Shown: positions 34,284 to 44,816, numbered from the stretch's first letter. The stretch is 64,000 nucleotides of DNA from Ruegeria intermedia (GCF_900129345.1 NZ_FQVK01000012.1:52910-116909); one strand, 5' to 3'. Notes: a model not told the origin generated them from the letters alone. Translations and numbers: made by a program.

Positions 34284-35028
34284 AGAGCGCAGTTATCGCA
34301 TATGGCAGCGGATTCAAACCGCCATCAAGGTCGTGTACCCGCCGCGCTGCATCGGTTGCGGCGAGATGACCGAATCGGATTTCGGGCTGTGTGGGCCATG
34401 CTGGCGCGATACGCCGTTCATCGGGGGGCTGGTCTGTGCCAGCTGCGGCGTCCCGTTGCCGGGCGAGGACGACGGTGACCGGGTCGAGTGTGATGACTGC
34501 ATGCGCCAGCCGCCGCCCTGGTCCGAGGGGCGCGGTACGCTGTTGTACGCGGGCAAGGCGCGGGCGTTGGTCTTGGCGCTGAAACATGGCGACCGGACGG
34601 AACTGGCCAGGCCCGCGGCGCGTTGGATGGCGCAAGCCGGGCGCTCTCTGTTTCGGTCGGATATGCTGATTGCACCGGTGCCGCTGCACTGGTCGCGCCT
34701 GTTGAAGCGTCGGTACAACCAGTCGGCGCTGCTGGCGCAGCATCTGGGAAAAACGGTCGGATTGCCGGTTTGCCCCGACCTGCTGCTGCGCAGCCGGCGC
34801 ACCCCGGCGCTGGAGGGGAAAACGGCCGCCGAACGGACCGAAACGTTGCGCGATGCGATCACCGTGCATCCGCGCCGGGCGGACCGCCTGCCGGGGCGCC
34901 CCGTGCTGCTGGTCGATGACGTGATGACATCGGGTGCGACCCTGGCGGCCTGCGCCCGCGCCTGCCGGGCGGCCGGGGCGGATGATATTTCCGTGTTGGT
35001 ACTGGCGCGCGTTGCCAAGGATGCCTAA
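34264..35028 (+). CDS. comF: ComF family phosphoribosyltransferase-like protein
   Basis: About 254 residues if started at TTG 34264 (GAGGG upstream); the start is uncertain and this one overlaps the divergent methyltransferase by 20 bases. N-terminal double zinc-finger (PPRCIGCGEM, CGPCW, CASCGVPLPG, CDDC) and a C-terminal PRPP-binding domain with VLLVDDVMTSGATLAACARA. Related proteins are needed for DNA uptake; the enzymatic role is unclear. It precedes grxC by 37 bases. Confidence 0.85.
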   Translation: MAADGSIERSYRIWQRIQTAIKVVYPPRCIGCGEMTESDFGLCGPCWRDTPFIGGLVCASCGVPLPGEDDGDRVECDDCMRQPPPWSEGRGTLLYAGKARALVLALKHGDRTELARPAARWMAQAGRSLFRSDMLIAPVPLHWSRLLKRRYNQSALLAQHLGKTVGLPVCPDLLLRSRRTPALEGKTAAERTETLRDAITVHPRRADRLPGRPVLLVDDVMTSGATLAACARACRAAGADDISVLVLARVAKDA

Positions 35029-35065
35029 TTCCCCCTAGATTGCGCGAAATCCAAGGGAACGGACC

Positions 35066-35323
35066 ATGAAACCGGTTGTCATCTATACCTCGCCGCTGTG
35101 CGGCTTTTGCCACGCGGCCAAACGGCTGCTGAACCAGAAAGGCGTCGCCTATGAGGAGATCGACGTTTTGATGAACCCCAAACGCAAGCCCGAGATGATC
35201 CAGCGGGCGGGCGGCCGGCGCACGGTGCCTCAGATCTTCATCGGTGACACCCATGTCGGTGGCTGCGACGACCTGTATGAACTCGAACAGGCCGGCAAGC
35301 TGGACCCGCTGTTGGCCGCCTGA
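35066..35323 (+). CDS. grxC: Glutaredoxin 3 (GrxC)
   Basis: 85 residues. Dithiol active site CGFC (SPLCGFCHAAKRLLNQKG), cis-proline in RRTVPQIFIG and the GSH-binding GGCDDLYELEQAG. Reduces protein and small-molecule disulphides using glutathione. Overlaps the next gene (TGATG). Confidence 0.95.
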   Translation: MKPVVIYTSPLCGFCHAAKRLLNQKGVAYEEIDVLMNPKRKPEMIQRAGGRRTVPQIFIGDTHVGGCDDLYELEQAGKLDPLLAA

Positions 35324-36153
35324 TGAGAACCGCCCTGCTGCAGATCACCTCGTCGGACGACCCGGCCGCGAACCTGGACATGGTGCGCGCCATGATGGCC
35401 GAGGCCGCGGACCGGGGCGCGGGGTTCATCCTGACGCCCGAGGTCACCAACTGCGTCTCGACCAGCGGAACGCGCCAACGCGAGGTGCTGCAGCACGAGG
35501 AAGACGACATCACCCTGGCGGGCCTGCGCGAACAGGCGGCGGAATTGGGCGTGTGGCTGCTGATCGGATCGCTGGGGCTGAAGACTCATGACGCCGACGG
35601 GCGGTTCGCCAACCGGTCCTTCATGATCGACCCGCAGGGCGGGATCGTGGCGCGCTATGACAAGATCCATATGTTCGACGTGCAGGTCACCGAGACCGAG
35701 ACCTTTCGCGAATCGGCCAGCTATCGCCCCGGGTCGCGGGCGGTGATCGCCGAGACCGCCTTCGGCAAGGTCGGCATGACCATCTGCTACGACATCCGGT
35801 TCCCGCATCTGCACGCCGCGCTGGCGCAGGGCGGGGCCACGATCCTGACGGTTCCGGCGGCGTTTTCTCCGGTGACCGGCGCGGCCCATTGGGAACCGCT
35901 GCTGCGCGCCCGCGCCATCGAGACCGGCTGTTGGGTCATTGCCCCCGCGCAGACCGGAGAACACCCCAAGACCCGCGGCAAAACGCGCCAGACCCACGGG
36001 CACAGCATGGTCGTGACGCCCTGGGGCGAGGTGCTGATCGACGCAGGCACTCAGACCGGCATTCACTTTTTTGATCTGGATGATAGGTCTGTTACAGAGG
36101 CACGGCGGCGCGTGCCGTCCCTGACACATGTTCGCCCGTTCGACGGGCCCTGA
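35323..36153 (+). CDS. Carbon-nitrogen hydrolase, nitrilase superfamily (Nit-like)
   Basis: 276 residues. Catalytic triad of the family: E in ILTPEVTNCV, K in VARYDKIHMFDVQV and C in VGMTICYDIRFPHL. The sequence resembles Nit1/Nit2-type omega-amidases and deaminated-glutathione amidases rather than true nitrilases. Deaminated-glutathione repair would fit the neighbouring glutaredoxin, but that is inference. In an apparent comF-grxC-hydrolase-marR operon. Confidence 0.87.
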   Translation: MRTALLQITSSDDPAANLDMVRAMMAEAADRGAGFILTPEVTNCVSTSGTRQREVLQHEEDDITLAGLREQAAELGVWLLIGSLGLKTHDADGRFANRSFMIDPQGGIVARYDKIHMFDVQVTETETFRESASYRPGSRAVIAETAFGKVGMTICYDIRFPHLHAALAQGGATILTVPAAFSPVTGAAHWEPLLRARAIETGCWVIAPAQTGEHPKTRGKTRQTHGHSMVVTPWGEVLIDAGTQTGIHFFDLDDRSVTEARRRVPSLTHVRPFDGP

Positions 36154-36167
36154 TCCAGAACCGGGTT

Positions 36168-36608
36168 ATGACTGACGAAACCAACGCCCTGGCGGTCGCG
36201 CTGTTCAGCGAGATCCTGACCGCGGACCAATTGCTGCGGAACCGGCTGAGCCGGGTGCTGCCCAAGGGCATGGAAATTTCGCATTTCTCGGTGCTGAACC
36301 ACCTGGTGTTCGTGGGGGGCGAGCGGACGCCCGCGCAGCTGGCCCGCACGTTCCACGTGACGCGTGGGGCGATGACCAACACCTTGGCCAAGCTGGAATG
36401 GGCCGGATACATCCACATCCGCCCCGACTGGGACGATGCCCGCCGCAAGATGGTGGCGATCAGCCCGGCCGGCCGACGGGCACGGGATCAGGCGATCTCG
36501 GCCATCGCACCTCTGATCAACCGGGTCGTGGGCGAGCTGGGTCTTGAGCGTGTGCGCACGACCCTGCCGGTTCTGCGCGACCTGCGCATGAAGCTGGAAG
36601 AGGAATAG
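36168..36608 (+). CDS. MarR-family transcriptional regulator
   Basis: 146 residues. Winged helix: ISHFSVLNHLVFVGGERTPA, QLARTFHVTRGAMTNTLAKL (recognition helix) and the wing GYIHIRPDWDDARRKMVAIS. Typical MarR dimerisation helices at both ends. Last gene of the comF-grxC run; its targets are unknown. It converges on ubiG with 3 bases between stops. Confidence 0.9.
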   Translation: MTDETNALAVALFSEILTADQLLRNRLSRVLPKGMEISHFSVLNHLVFVGGERTPAQLARTFHVTRGAMTNTLAKLEWAGYIHIRPDWDDARRKMVAISPAGRRARDQAISAIAPLINRVVGELGLERVRTTLPVLRDLRMKLEEE

Positions 36609-36611
36609 GCC

Positions 36612-37358
36612 TCAGCCCGGCTTCACGCTGGCGGTGACGTAGTTCACGCTCAGGTCCCGGTCCGAGATCGACCAGCTCCAGGTGATCGGGTTGAATACGA
36701 ATCCTTTGCGGTCCACCGGGTCCAGACCGGCCTGGCGCAGCAGGTCAAACAGCTCGTCCGGGGTGATGAACTTGGACCATTCATGGGTGCCGCGCGGCAG
36801 CCAGCGCATGACGACCTCGGCCCCGAAAATCGCCATGGCGTAGGATTTCGGGTTGCGGTTTATGGTCGAACAGACTTCCAGCCCGCCGGGTTTCAACAGC
36901 CGTTGCGTGGCGGTCAGATAGGCCAGCGGGTCGGCCACATGCTCGACCACCTCCATGTTCAGCACCACGTCGAACTGCTCGCCCGCGTCGGCCATCGCCT
37001 CGGCGGTGGTGTGGCGATAGTCGATTTGCAGGCCGGATTGCTCGGCATGGATGCGGGCCACGGGCAGGTTGCGCTCGGCCGCGTCGGCGCCCACGACCTC
37101 GGCCCCCAGCCGCGCCATCGGCTCGCTCAGCAGCCCGCCGCCGCAGCCGATATCCAGCAGGCGCAGGCCCTCGAACGGTTTCGGAGCCGTCAGATCCCGG
37201 TCAAATTCGCCCGCGATCTGCTGTGTGATATAGTCCAGACGGCACGGATTGAGCATGTGCAGCGGTTTGAATTTCCCGTGCGGGTCCCACCATTCGGCGG
37301 CCATGGCCTCGAATTTTGCGATCTCGGACGGGTCCACCGTGTTCGGATGCGCTTGCAT
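36612..37358 (-). CDS. ubiG: Ubiquinone biosynthesis O-methyltransferase UbiG
   Basis: 248 residues. [20 protein letters not shown] at the N-terminus and SAM motif [20 protein letters not shown] are diagnostic, as is [15 protein letters not shown]. It catalyses both O-methylations of the ubiquinone ring. ubiE and ubiB are elsewhere in this window. Confidence 0.96.
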   Translation of the reverse strand: MQAHPNTVDPSEIAKFEAMAAEWWDPHGKFKPLHMLNPCRLDYITQQIAGEFDRDLTAPKPFEGLRLLDIGCGGGLLSEPMARLGAEVVGADAAERNLPVARIHAEQSGLQIDYRHTTAEAMADAGEQFDVVLNMEVVEHVADPLAYLTATQRLLKPGGLEVCSTINRNPKSYAMAIFGAEVVMRWLPRGTHEWSKFITPDELFDLLRQAGLDPVDRKGFVFNPITWSWSISDRDLSVNYVTASVKPG

Positions 37359-37390
37359 TCCTGTCTCCGTGTGCTCTTTTACGCTGTAAG

Positions 37391-37400
37391 ACTATATAGT
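37391..37400. promoter_or_regulatory. Palindrome in the ubiG/pip divergent promoter
   Basis: ACTATATAGT is a perfect 10-base palindrome centred in the 48-base ubiG/pip gap. It offers TATA-like -10 sequences in both directions; too short to call an operator. Confidence 0.35.
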
Positions 37401-37406
37401 GCCATA

Positions 37407-38384
37407 ATGGACAAGTACCCGGACCAAAAGCGCGCAGTGCAATATCTTTACCCGCCGGTCGATCCGTTCGACCAGCGCGTGGTGGATATGGGCGACGGGC
37501 ACCGCATCTATGTGGAGCAATGCGGCAATCCCGACGGGATTGCGGTGGTGGTTCTGCATGGCGGGCCCGGCGGCGGCTGCAGCCCGGCCATGCGGCGCTA
37601 TTTCGACCCCGAGGTCTACCGGGTTATTCTGTTCGACCAGCGCGGCTGCGGCCGGTCGCGGCCCACGGCCTCGGTCGAGAACAACACGACCTGGCACCTG
37701 GTGGCCGATATCGAGCGCCTGCGGAAACTGTTCGAGATCGATGACTGGATCGTGTTCGGCGGCAGCTGGGGCGCCACGCTGGCGCTGATCTATGCTCAAA
37801 CCCACCCCGACCGGGTGACCCGCCTGGTTCTGCGCGGCGTGTTTCTGGCCACGCAGGCAGAGCTCGACTGGTTCTATGGCGGCGGGGCCGGCAAGTTCTG
37901 GCCCGAGCAATGGGCGCGCTTCACCTCGCTGCTGCGCGACTCGGAACTGTCCGACACCATCGGCGCCTACAACAAGCGGTTGTTCTCGGGCGATCGCGCG
38001 ACCGAGATCCTGTACGCCCGCGCCTGGTCGCACTGGGAAAACGCGCTGGCCTCGATCCACACGAATGGTGCCGTCGGTGAAAGCCCCGGCGAATATGCGC
38101 GCACCTTCGCGCGGCTCGAGAATCACTATTTCATCAACAAGGCGTTTTTGGAATATGACGGCCAGATTCTGGACCGGATGGACCGGATCGCGCATATCCC
38201 CGGCCATATCGTGCAGGGCCGGTATGACATGATCTGCCCCCCGCAGGCGGCCTGGAGCCTGGCCGAGAAGTGGCCCGAGGCCGAGCTGAAGATGGTGCGG
38301 CAGGCCGGTCACGCCCTGTCGGAACCGGGGATCAGCGCCGAACTGGTGCGCATCATGGACCGAACCGCGCAGGAGATGGCATGA
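37407..38384 (+). CDS. pip: Proline iminopeptidase
   Basis: 325 residues from ATG 37407 (MDKYPDQKRAVQYLYPPVDP). Alpha/beta hydrolase of family S33: oxyanion VVVLHGGPGGGCSPAMRRYF, FDQRGCGRSRP, nucleophile in VFGGSWGATLALIYAQTHPD, acid/His region GRYDMICPPQAAWSLAEKWP and AGHALSEPG. Removes N-terminal proline from peptides. The TGA overlaps the next ATG. Confidence 0.94.
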   Translation: MDKYPDQKRAVQYLYPPVDPFDQRVVDMGDGHRIYVEQCGNPDGIAVVVLHGGPGGGCSPAMRRYFDPEVYRVILFDQRGCGRSRPTASVENNTTWHLVADIERLRKLFEIDDWIVFGGSWGATLALIYAQTHPDRVTRLVLRGVFLATQAELDWFYGGGAGKFWPEQWARFTSLLRDSELSDTIGAYNKRLFSGDRATEILYARAWSHWENALASIHTNGAVGESPGEYARTFARLENHYFINKAFLEYDGQILDRMDRIAHIPGHIVQGRYDMICPPQAAWSLAEKWPEAELKMVRQAGHALSEPGISAELVRIMDRTAQEMA

Positions 38385-39202
38385 CCCGCATCGACCGCCG
38401 TGCCCTGTTCACCTCGGGTGCCGCCGCGGCCCTGCTGGCCGCGACGGGGGCCTCGCTGGCGGATACGCCGAAATCGGGCGGCGTGCTGCGCATTGCGGTA
38501 CCGCGAGACGACAGTCTGGACCGGCTGGCCCGGGGTGCGGTGTTCGACACCCTGACCGAGATTGCGCCCGACGGCACTCTGCGCGGCGAGCTGGCGACCG
38601 CCTGGCAGACCGATTCCGAGGCCCGGGTCTGGACCTTCGACCTGCGTGCCGATGCGGTGTTTCACGACGGCGCGGCGCTGACGGCCGGGGATGTTCTGGC
38701 GGTCCTGTCCGAGGTCGGACGCGCCGAAGCCCTGGCGTCGGACCGCATCCGGATCGAACTGGCCGAGGCCAACCCCGGCCTGCCGTTCCTGCTGGCCGAT
38801 ACCCGGTTCGTCATCACCCGCGACGGGCAGAGCGTGTCGCCGCTGCAGCAGGCGAACGGCACCGGGTGTTACCGGGTCGAGCGGGCCGAGGACGGGCGCC
38901 ATTTCCGCGGCCGCCGGGTCGAGGGCCACTACAAGGATGGTCAGGCCGGCTGGTTGGAGGCGGTCGACATCATCGTGATCTCCGACCCGGCCGTGCGGGC
39001 CGAGGCGCTGCGCGACCGATACGTGGACGTGTCGGTGCTGCCGGCGGCGCAAGGGCTGCGCGGTCTGGGTGGCGTGCGGTTCTTCCCCAGCGAATCAGAG
39101 ATGTCGCTGGCGATCTCCGGCACCGTGGGCCTGCCGCGCCGGATCGGGCGGGGGGCCCCCTTGGACGATGGGCGCATCGCGGAACGCTGGTGGATGGCCT
39201 GA
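38381..39202 (+). CDS. Tat-secreted one-lobe family 5 substrate-binding protein (short)
   Basis: 273 residues. Twin-arginine signal (RRALFTSGAAAALLAATGAS), then a family-5 (oligopeptide-type) binding domain: GGVLRIAVPRDDSLDRLARG, TAWQTDSEARVWTFDLRADA, VFHDGAALTAGDV. Family members are ~500 residues; this one stops after the first lobe (RYVDVSVLPAAQG then FFPSESEMSLAISG), with no second lobe and no permease or ATPase nearby. The frame is open and ends in a normal stop, so it looks like a genuine short form. ATG overlaps pip stop. Confidence 0.75.
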   Translation: MTRIDRRALFTSGAAAALLAATGASLADTPKSGGVLRIAVPRDDSLDRLARGAVFDTLTEIAPDGTLRGELATAWQTDSEARVWTFDLRADAVFHDGAALTAGDVLAVLSEVGRAEALASDRIRIELAEANPGLPFLLADTRFVITRDGQSVSPLQQANGTGCYRVERAEDGRHFRGRRVEGHYKDGQAGWLEAVDIIVISDPAVRAEALRDRYVDVSVLPAAQGLRGLGGVRFFPSESEMSLAISGTVGLPRRIGRGAPLDDGRIAERWWMA

Positions 39203-39250
39203 AACCGGCCTGAAAACCGACGCCGATTGTCCGTTCGTTGACGGCAGGGG

Positions 39251-39279
39251 TTGCAGACTCGGGGCGTCCTGCGTATATG
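39251..39279 (+). promoter_or_regulatory. Putative sigma-70 promoter of the rimP operon
   Basis: TTGCAG (39251-39256), 17-base spacer, TATATG (39274-39279). Would start transcription near 39286, about 100 bases before the rimP ATG, upstream of the leader terminator. Confidence 0.5.
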
Positions 39280-39299
39280 CAGTTGCAACAGCGGCGCGT

Positions 39300-39357
39300 C
39301 GGACTACTGGTCCGGGGCTCCACCGGAAAGTTTGACGGGCCGCGCGCCCGTTTTTTT
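39300..39357 (+). terminator. Leader hairpin and intrinsic terminator in front of rimP (candidate attenuator)
   Basis: CGGAC (39300-39304) pairs with GTCCG (39310-39314). This is followed by a perfect terminator, ACGGGC (39335-39340) / GCCCGT (39346-39351) with a 5-base loop and a run of seven T (39351-39357), only 28 bases before the rimP start. Lying between promoter and gene, it would abort operon transcription unless read through. Alternatively it only ends transcripts from the upstream pip/binding-protein genes. Confidence 0.65.
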
Positions 39358-39384
39358 GTGCCCGATCGAAGGGTAGAGCACCAC

Positions 39385-39975
39385 ATGACAAACGACCTGA
39401 TAGCCAAGGCGGCGATCGACCGACGACTGGCCGAGATCATCACTCCGGTGATCGAGGATCTGGGGTATGAGCTGGTCCGCATCCGCCTGATGAGCGGCAA
39501 GCAGACCACGCTGCAGATCATGGCCGACAAGCCCGATGGCGGCATCGAGGTGGATGATTGCGCCGAGATCTCGAACGCGGTCAGCGCCACGCTGGACGTC
39601 GAGGACCCGATCCTCGACGCCTATACGCTCGAGGTGTCCAGCCCCGGCATCGACCGTCCGCTGACGCGGCTGAAGGACTTCGAGACGTTCGAGGGCTACG
39701 AGGCCAAGCTGGAAACCACCGAACTGATCGACGGCCGCCGCCGCTTCAAGGGGGAACTGGCCGGTGTCGAAGGGGATGAGGTTCTGATCAACATCCCCAA
39801 TGGCGAAGAGACCGTGACCATCGGTCTGCAATTCGATTGGCTGAGCGACGCCAAGCTGGTCCTGACCGATGACCTGATCAAGGAAATGCTGCGCCAGCGC
39901 AAGGATGCCGGCGCCCTGAACGAAAACGCTTTCGACGAGATTGAGACCGAAGGGTCCGAAGAGGAGACGAACTGA
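39385..39975 (+). CDS. rimP: Ribosome maturation factor RimP
   Basis: 196 residues from ATG 39385. N-terminal domain with [40 protein letters not shown] and the hallmark [21 protein letters not shown]-terminal SH3-like domain and an acidic tail ([14 protein letters not shown]). Needed for 30S assembly. Overlaps nusA by one base (TGATG). Confidence 0.95.
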   Translation: MTNDLIAKAAIDRRLAEIITPVIEDLGYELVRIRLMSGKQTTLQIMADKPDGGIEVDDCAEISNAVSATLDVEDPILDAYTLEVSSPGIDRPLTRLKDFETFEGYEAKLETTELIDGRRRFKGELAGVEGDEVLINIPNGEETVTIGLQFDWLSDAKLVLTDDLIKEMLRQRKDAGALNENAFDEIETEGSEEETN

Positions 39976-41657
39976 TGGCAATCACCTCAGCAAACCAGCT
40001 GGAGCTGCTGCAGACCGCCGAGGCCGTGGCCCGCGAAAAGATGATCGACCCCGGTCTGGTCGTCGAAGCGATGGAGGAATCGCTCGCCCGTGCCGCCAAG
40101 AGCCGCTACGGCGCCGAGATGGACATCCGCGTTTCGATCGACCGCAAGACCGGCAGGGCGACCTTTACCCGCGTGCGCACCGTGGTAGATGAGGAAGAGC
40201 TCGAGAACTATCAGGCCGAGATGACCGTCGATCAGGCGCGCGCCTATTTCGAACCCAGCAAGGATGGTCGCGCGGTCTGGCTGCGCGACGGACAGCCGAT
40301 CGAGGATTTCTCGACCGGTCCGCAGGTGGGCGACGTGTTCCAGGAAGAGGTTCCGCCCGTCGAAATGGGCCGGATCGCCGCGCAGTCGGCCAAACAGGTC
40401 ATCCTGCAAAAGGTCCGCGAGGCCGAGCGCGACCGCCAGTACGAAGATTTCAAGGATCGTGTCGGCACCATCATCAACGGCGCCGTCAAGCGCGAGGAAT
40501 TCGGCAACGTGATCGTCGATCTGGGCGGGGCCGAGGCGGTTCTGCGCCGCAACGACAAGATCGGCCGCGAAAGCTATCGCCCCAACGACCGGGTGCGCGC
40601 CTACATCAAGGAAGTCCGCCGCGAACCGCGCGGTCACCAGATCTTCCTGTCGCGCACCGCGCCCGAGTTCATGGCCGAGCTGTTCAAGATGGAAGTGCCG
40701 GAAATCTATGACGGCATCATCGAGATCAAGGCCGTGGCCCGCGACCCCGGATCGCGCGCCAAGATCGCCGTGATCTCGCATGACAACTCGATCGACCCCG
40801 TCGGCGCCTGTGTCGGTATGCGCGGCAGCCGCGTGCAGGCCGTCGTGAACGAACTGCAGGGCGAAAAGATCGACATCATTCCGTGGAACGAGGATCAGCC
40901 GACCTTCCTGGTGAACGCGCTGCAGCCGGCCGAGGTTTCCAAGGTGGTTCTGGACGAGGAAGCCGGCAAGATCGAGGTCGTCGTGCCCGAAGACCAGCTG
41001 TCTCTGGCCATCGGCCGCCGCGGTCAGAACGTGCGCCTGGCCAGCCAGCTGACCGGTCTGGACATCGACATCATGACCGAGGCCGAGGAATCGGCCCGCC
41101 GCCAGAAGGAGTTCGAGGCGCGGACCAAGCTGTTCATGGACAGCCTCGACCTGGACGAATTCTTCGCCCAGCTTCTGGTTTCGGAAGGCTTCACCAACCT
41201 CGAAGAGGTCGCCTATGTCGAGCTGGACGAGCTGCTGGTAATCGACGGTGTCGACGAGGGCACCGCGAACGAGCTGCAGGCACGCGCCCGCGACGTCATC
41301 GAAGCCCAGGCCAAGGCGGCGCTGGACAACGCCCGTGCGCTGGGCGCCGAGGACAGCCTCATTGAATTCGAGGGCCTGACGCCCCAGATGGTTGAGGCAC
41401 TGGCCAAGGACGGCGTGAAAACGCTCGAGGACTTCGCCACCTGCGCCGATTGGGAACTGGCCGGCGGCTGGACCACGGTTGACGGCCAGCGGGTCAAGGA
41501 CGACGGTATTCTGGAGCCCTTCGGCGTGACGCTGGAAGAGGCGCAGGACCTGGTCATGACGGCACGGGTCATGCTGGGCTGGGTCGATCCCGCCGAGCTG
41601 GAGCAGCCCGAGGAAGACGCCGAGGGTGAAACGGTGGAAGAGGAGGCCGAGGCCTGA
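39975..41657 (+). CDS. nusA: Transcription termination/antitermination protein NusA
   Basis: 560 residues. N-terminal RNA polymerase-binding domain, S1 domain ([20 protein letters not shown]), two KH domains ([20 protein letters not shown] and [20 protein letters not shown]), then two acidic repeat/helix-hairpin-helix regions (about 350-540) and an acidic tail rich in E. It modulates pausing, termination and antitermination. As a terminator-binding factor it could act on the leader terminator before rimP. Confidence 0.97.
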   Translation: MAITSANQLELLQTAEAVAREKMIDPGLVVEAMEESLARAAKSRYGAEMDIRVSIDRKTGRATFTRVRTVVDEEELENYQAEMTVDQARAYFEPSKDGRAVWLRDGQPIEDFSTGPQVGDVFQEEVPPVEMGRIAAQSAKQVILQKVREAERDRQYEDFKDRVGTIINGAVKREEFGNVIVDLGGAEAVLRRNDKIGRESYRPNDRVRAYIKEVRREPRGHQIFLSRTAPEFMAELFKMEVPEIYDGIIEIKAVARDPGSRAKIAVISHDNSIDPVGACVGMRGSRVQAVVNELQGEKIDIIPWNEDQPTFLVNALQPAEVSKVVLDEEAGKIEVVVPEDQLSLAIGRRGQNVRLASQLTGLDIDIMTEAEESARRQKEFEARTKLFMDSLDLDEFFAQLLVSEGFTNLEEVAYVELDELLVIDGVDEGTANELQARARDVIEAQAKAALDNARALGAEDSLIEFEGLTPQMVEALAKDGVKTLEDFATCADWELAGGWTTVDGQRVKDDGILEPFGVTLEEAQDLVMTARVMLGWVDPAELEQPEEDAEGETVEEEAEA

Positions 41658-41679
41658 TTGCGGGCCTCGGGTGACGTGA

Positions 41680-42303
41680 ATGAGTCGCGGTGGCGTCCAT
41701 AAGGATCGGTCCGACGGGCCAGAGCGGAAATGCATCGCCACGGGCGATGTGCAGCCGAAATTCGGCCTGATCCGCTTTGTGACCGGCCCGGACGGGCAGG
41801 TGTTTCCGGACGTCGCGGCGAAATTGCCGGGGCGTGGGGTCTATGTCTCGGCGGACCGCAAGGCGCTGGACACGGCCGTCGGCAAGAAGCTGTTCGCGCG
41901 CGGGTTCAAGGCGCAGGTCACCGTGCCGCAGAACCTGGTGGACGAGGTCGAACGCCAATTGTCGCGCCGGGTGGTCGAACTGATCAGTCTGGCGCGCAAG
42001 TCGGGTGACGCGGTCGCGGGCTATGAAAAGGTCAAGACCTGGCTGGACCGGGAACAGGCCTGGGTGCTGATCCAAGCGGTTGACGGGTCGGGGCGCGGCA
42101 AGTCCAAGCTGAGCACGCCGCATTTCGGCAAATACATCGGCTGGCTGACCGCGGACGAGCTTGGACAGGCATTTGGGCGCCAAACGGTGATTCATGCGGC
42201 GCTCGCCTCTGGCGGACTCGCCAAACGTGTTGTAGAGGAAGCGCAGCGCCTGCGTGGCTTGCGCGAAACGGATGACGGCGGCAAGGGCCGCGCGGAAGGG
42301 TAA
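41680..42303 (+). CDS. YlxR (DUF448) RNA-binding domain fused to an L7Ae/L30e-like domain
   Basis: 207 residues. N-terminal YlxR domain ([40 protein letters not shown]) and C-terminal L7Ae-like domain ([38 protein letters not shown]). In Firmicutes these are two genes (ylxR and ylxQ); alphaproteobacteria commonly have the fused form. Probable RNA binding in translation. Between nusA and infB, the conserved place. Confidence 0.88.
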   Translation: MSRGGVHKDRSDGPERKCIATGDVQPKFGLIRFVTGPDGQVFPDVAAKLPGRGVYVSADRKALDTAVGKKLFARGFKAQVTVPQNLVDEVERQLSRRVVELISLARKSGDAVAGYEKVKTWLDREQAWVLIQAVDGSGRGKSKLSTPHFGKYIGWLTADELGQAFGRQTVIHAALASGGLAKRVVEEAQRLRGLRETDDGGKGRAEG

Positions 42304-42311
42304 GAAGCTTT

Positions 42312-44795
42312 ATGAGCGATAGTGACGGCAAAAAGACATTGGGTCTGCGTGGCGGGGCACGCCCCGGGAACGTGAAACAGAGTTTCAGCCACGGACGGAC
42401 CAAGAATGTCGTGGTGGAAACCAAACGCAAACGCGTGGTGGTTCCCAAGCCGGGAGCGACCAAACCCAGCGGCGGCGCTGCGCCGGCGGGTGATCCTTCG
42501 CGCCGGCCGGCCGGGATTTCCGACGCCGAAATGGCCCGGCGCCTGAAGGCGTTGCAGGCCGCCAAGGCACGCGAGGCCGAAGAGGCCGCCAAGCGCGAGG
42601 CCGAGGAAAAGGCGCGTGCCGAAGAGCGCGAGCGTCGCCGCGCCGAACAGGAGGCCAAGGAGCGCGAACAGCGCGAGGCCGAAGAAAAGGCGCGCCGGAA
42701 GGCGGAAGAAGAAGAGCGCAAGCGCAAGGAGGCCGAGACCGCCGCTCAGCGCGCGGCCGCCGAGGCCGCCGCGGCGAAAGAAGCGCCCAAGCCCAAGGCC
42801 GCGCCGACGGGCAAGGCGCCCGCCGAATCGCCGCGCAAGACCGACCGCGAGCGCGACCAGCGCCAGAACCGCGGCAAGGGCCGTGACGATGGCCGCCGTT
42901 CGGGCAAGCTGACCCTGAACCAGGCGCTTTCGGGCGGCGAAGGTGGGCGTCAGCGGTCCATGGCCGCGATGAAGCGCAAGCAGGAACGCGCGCGCCAGAA
43001 GGCCATGGGTGGCTCGGTCGAGCGTGAAAAGGTGATCCGCGAGGTTCAGCTGCCCGAGACGATCGTGGTCTCGGAACTGGCCAACCGCATGGCGGAACGC
43101 GTGTCCGACGTCGTCAAGTCGCTGATGAACATGGGCATGATGGTCACGCAGAACCAGAGCATCGACGCCGACACCGCCGAATTGATCATCGAGGAATTCG
43201 GCCACAAGGTCGTGCGGGTGTCCGACGCCGATGTCGAGGACGTCATCGCCGATATCGAGGACAAGGAAGAAGACCTGCAGCCGCGTCCGCCGGTCATCAC
43301 CATCATGGGCCACGTCGACCACGGCAAGACCTCTCTGCTGGACGCGATCCGCAACACCAAGGTCGTGTCGGGCGAGGCCGGTGGCATCACCCAGCATATC
43401 GGCGCCTACCAGGTGCAGACCAAGGACGGCACCACGCTGACCTTCCTGGATACGCCGGGCCACGCGGCCTTTACCTCGATGCGTTCGCGCGGGGCTCAGG
43501 TGACGGATATCGTCGTTCTGGTGGTTGCGGCCGATGACGCGGTGATGCCGCAGACGGTCGAGGCGATCAACCACGCCAAGGCCGCCGGTGTTCCGATGAT
43601 CGTGGCGATCAACAAGATCGACAAGCCCGAAGCGAACCCCGACAAGGTGCGCACCGACCTGCTGCAGCACGAGGTGATCGTCGAAAAGATGTCCGGCGAC
43701 GTGCAGGATGTCGAAGTGTCGGCCATCACCGGTCAGGGTCTGGACGACCTGCTGGAAGCCATCGCGCTGCAGGCCGAGATCCTGGAGCTGAAGGCCAACC
43801 CGAACCGCGCCGCGCAGGGCGCCGTGATCGAGGCTCAGCTGGACGTGGGCCGTGGCCCGGTCGCGACCGTTCTGGTCCAGAAGGGCACGCTGCACCAGGG
43901 CGACATCTTCGTCGTGGGCGAGCAGTACGGCAAGGTCCGCGCGCTGATCAACGACAAGGGCGAACGCGTGAAAGAAGCCGGCCCGTCGGTTCCGGTCGAG
44001 GTTCTGGGCCTCAACGGCACGCCCGAGGCCGGTGACGTTCTGAACGTGACCGAGACCGAGGCGCAGGCCCGCGAGATCGCCGAGTACCGCGCGCAGGTCG
44101 CCAAGGACAAGCGCGCCGCCGCCGGTGCCGCGACCACGCTGGAACAGCTGATGCAGAAGGCCAAGGAAGACGAGAACGTGGCCGAGCTGCCCATTCTGGT
44201 CAAGGCCGACGTGCAGGGTTCGGCCGAGGCGATCGTGCAGGCGATGGAGAAGATCGGCAACGACGAGGTGCGCGTGCGCGTGCTGCACTCGGGCGTCGGC
44301 GCCATCACCGAAACCGATATCGGCCTGGCCGAAGCGTCGGGGGCTCCGGTCTTTGGCTTCAACGTGCGGGCCAACGCATCGGCGCGCAACACCGCCAACC
44401 AGAAGGGCGTCGAGATCCGCTACTACTCGGTGATCTACGACTTGGTGGATGACGTCAAAGCCGCCGCCTCGGGCCTGCTGAGCGCCGAGATCCGCGAAAA
44501 GTTCATCGGCTATGCCGAGATCAAGGAAGTGTTCAAGGTCACCGGCGTCGGCAAGGTTGCCGGCTGTCTGGTCACCGAGGGCGTTGCCCGCCGCTCGGCC
44601 GGTGTGCGCCTGCTGCGCGACAACGTGGTGATCCACGAAGGCACGCTGAAGACGCTGAAACGCTTCAAGGACGAAGTGGCCGAGGTTCAGTCGGGTCAGG
44701 AATGCGGTATGGCGTTCGAGAACTACGACGATATCCGCCCCGGCGACGTGATCGAGATCTTCGAGCGCGAGGAAGTCACCCGCACGCTGGATTGA
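42312..44795 (+). CDS. infB: Translation initiation factor IF-2
   Basis: 827 residues. A long charged N-terminal region (about 60-230) very rich in A, E, R and K (coiled-coil), then the IF2 G domain: G1 [13 protein letters not shown]3 [21 protein letters not shown]4 [13 protein letters not shown]; domains II-IV follow. It positions fMet-tRNA on the 30S subunit and helps join subunits. rbfA, often next, is not here; a terminator follows. Confidence 0.97.
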   Translation: MSDSDGKKTLGLRGGARPGNVKQSFSHGRTKNVVVETKRKRVVVPKPGATKPSGGAAPAGDPSRRPAGISDAEMARRLKALQAAKAREAEEAAKREAEEKARAEERERRRAEQEAKEREQREAEEKARRKAEEEERKRKEAETAAQRAAAEAAAAKEAPKPKAAPTGKAPAESPRKTDRERDQRQNRGKGRDDGRRSGKLTLNQALSGGEGGRQRSMAAMKRKQERARQKAMGGSVEREKVIREVQLPETIVVSELANRMAERVSDVVKSLMNMGMMVTQNQSIDADTAELIIEEFGHKVVRVSDADVEDVIADIEDKEEDLQPRPPVITIMGHVDHGKTSLLDAIRNTKVVSGEAGGITQHIGAYQVQTKDGTTLTFLDTPGHAAFTSMRSRGAQVTDIVVLVVAADDAVMPQTVEAINHAKAAGVPMIVAINKIDKPEANPDKVRTDLLQHEVIVEKMSGDVQDVEVSAITGQGLDDLLEAIALQAEILELKANPNRAAQGAVIEAQLDVGRGPVATVLVQKGTLHQGDIFVVGEQYGKVRALINDKGERVKEAGPSVPVEVLGLNGTPEAGDVLNVTETEAQAREIAEYRAQVAKDKRAAAGAATTLEQLMQKAKEDENVAELPILVKADVQGSAEAIVQAMEKIGNDEVRVRVLHSGVGAITETDIGLAEASGAPVFGFNVRANASARNTANQKGVEIRYYSVIYDLVDDVKAAASGLLSAEIREKFIGYAEIKEVFKVTGVGKVAGCLVTEGVARRSAGVRLLRDNVVIHEGTLKTLKRFKDEVAEVQSGQECGMAFENYDDIRPGDVIEIFEREEVTRTLD

Positions 44796-44816
44796 TCCGG
44801 TCGAAAGTGAAGGAAG

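Noticed and set aside
41680..42303. YlxR-L7Ae fusion as a novelty
   Set aside because: The fused form is common in alphaproteobacteria, so it is reported only as annotation.
42192..44636. Very long minus-strand open frame opposite infB (similar ones opposite nusA, glcF, gabD, gyrB)
   Set aside because: High-GC third-position bias makes antisense frames stay open; products are His/Gln/Arg/Val-rich with no domain, and the sense genes are certain.
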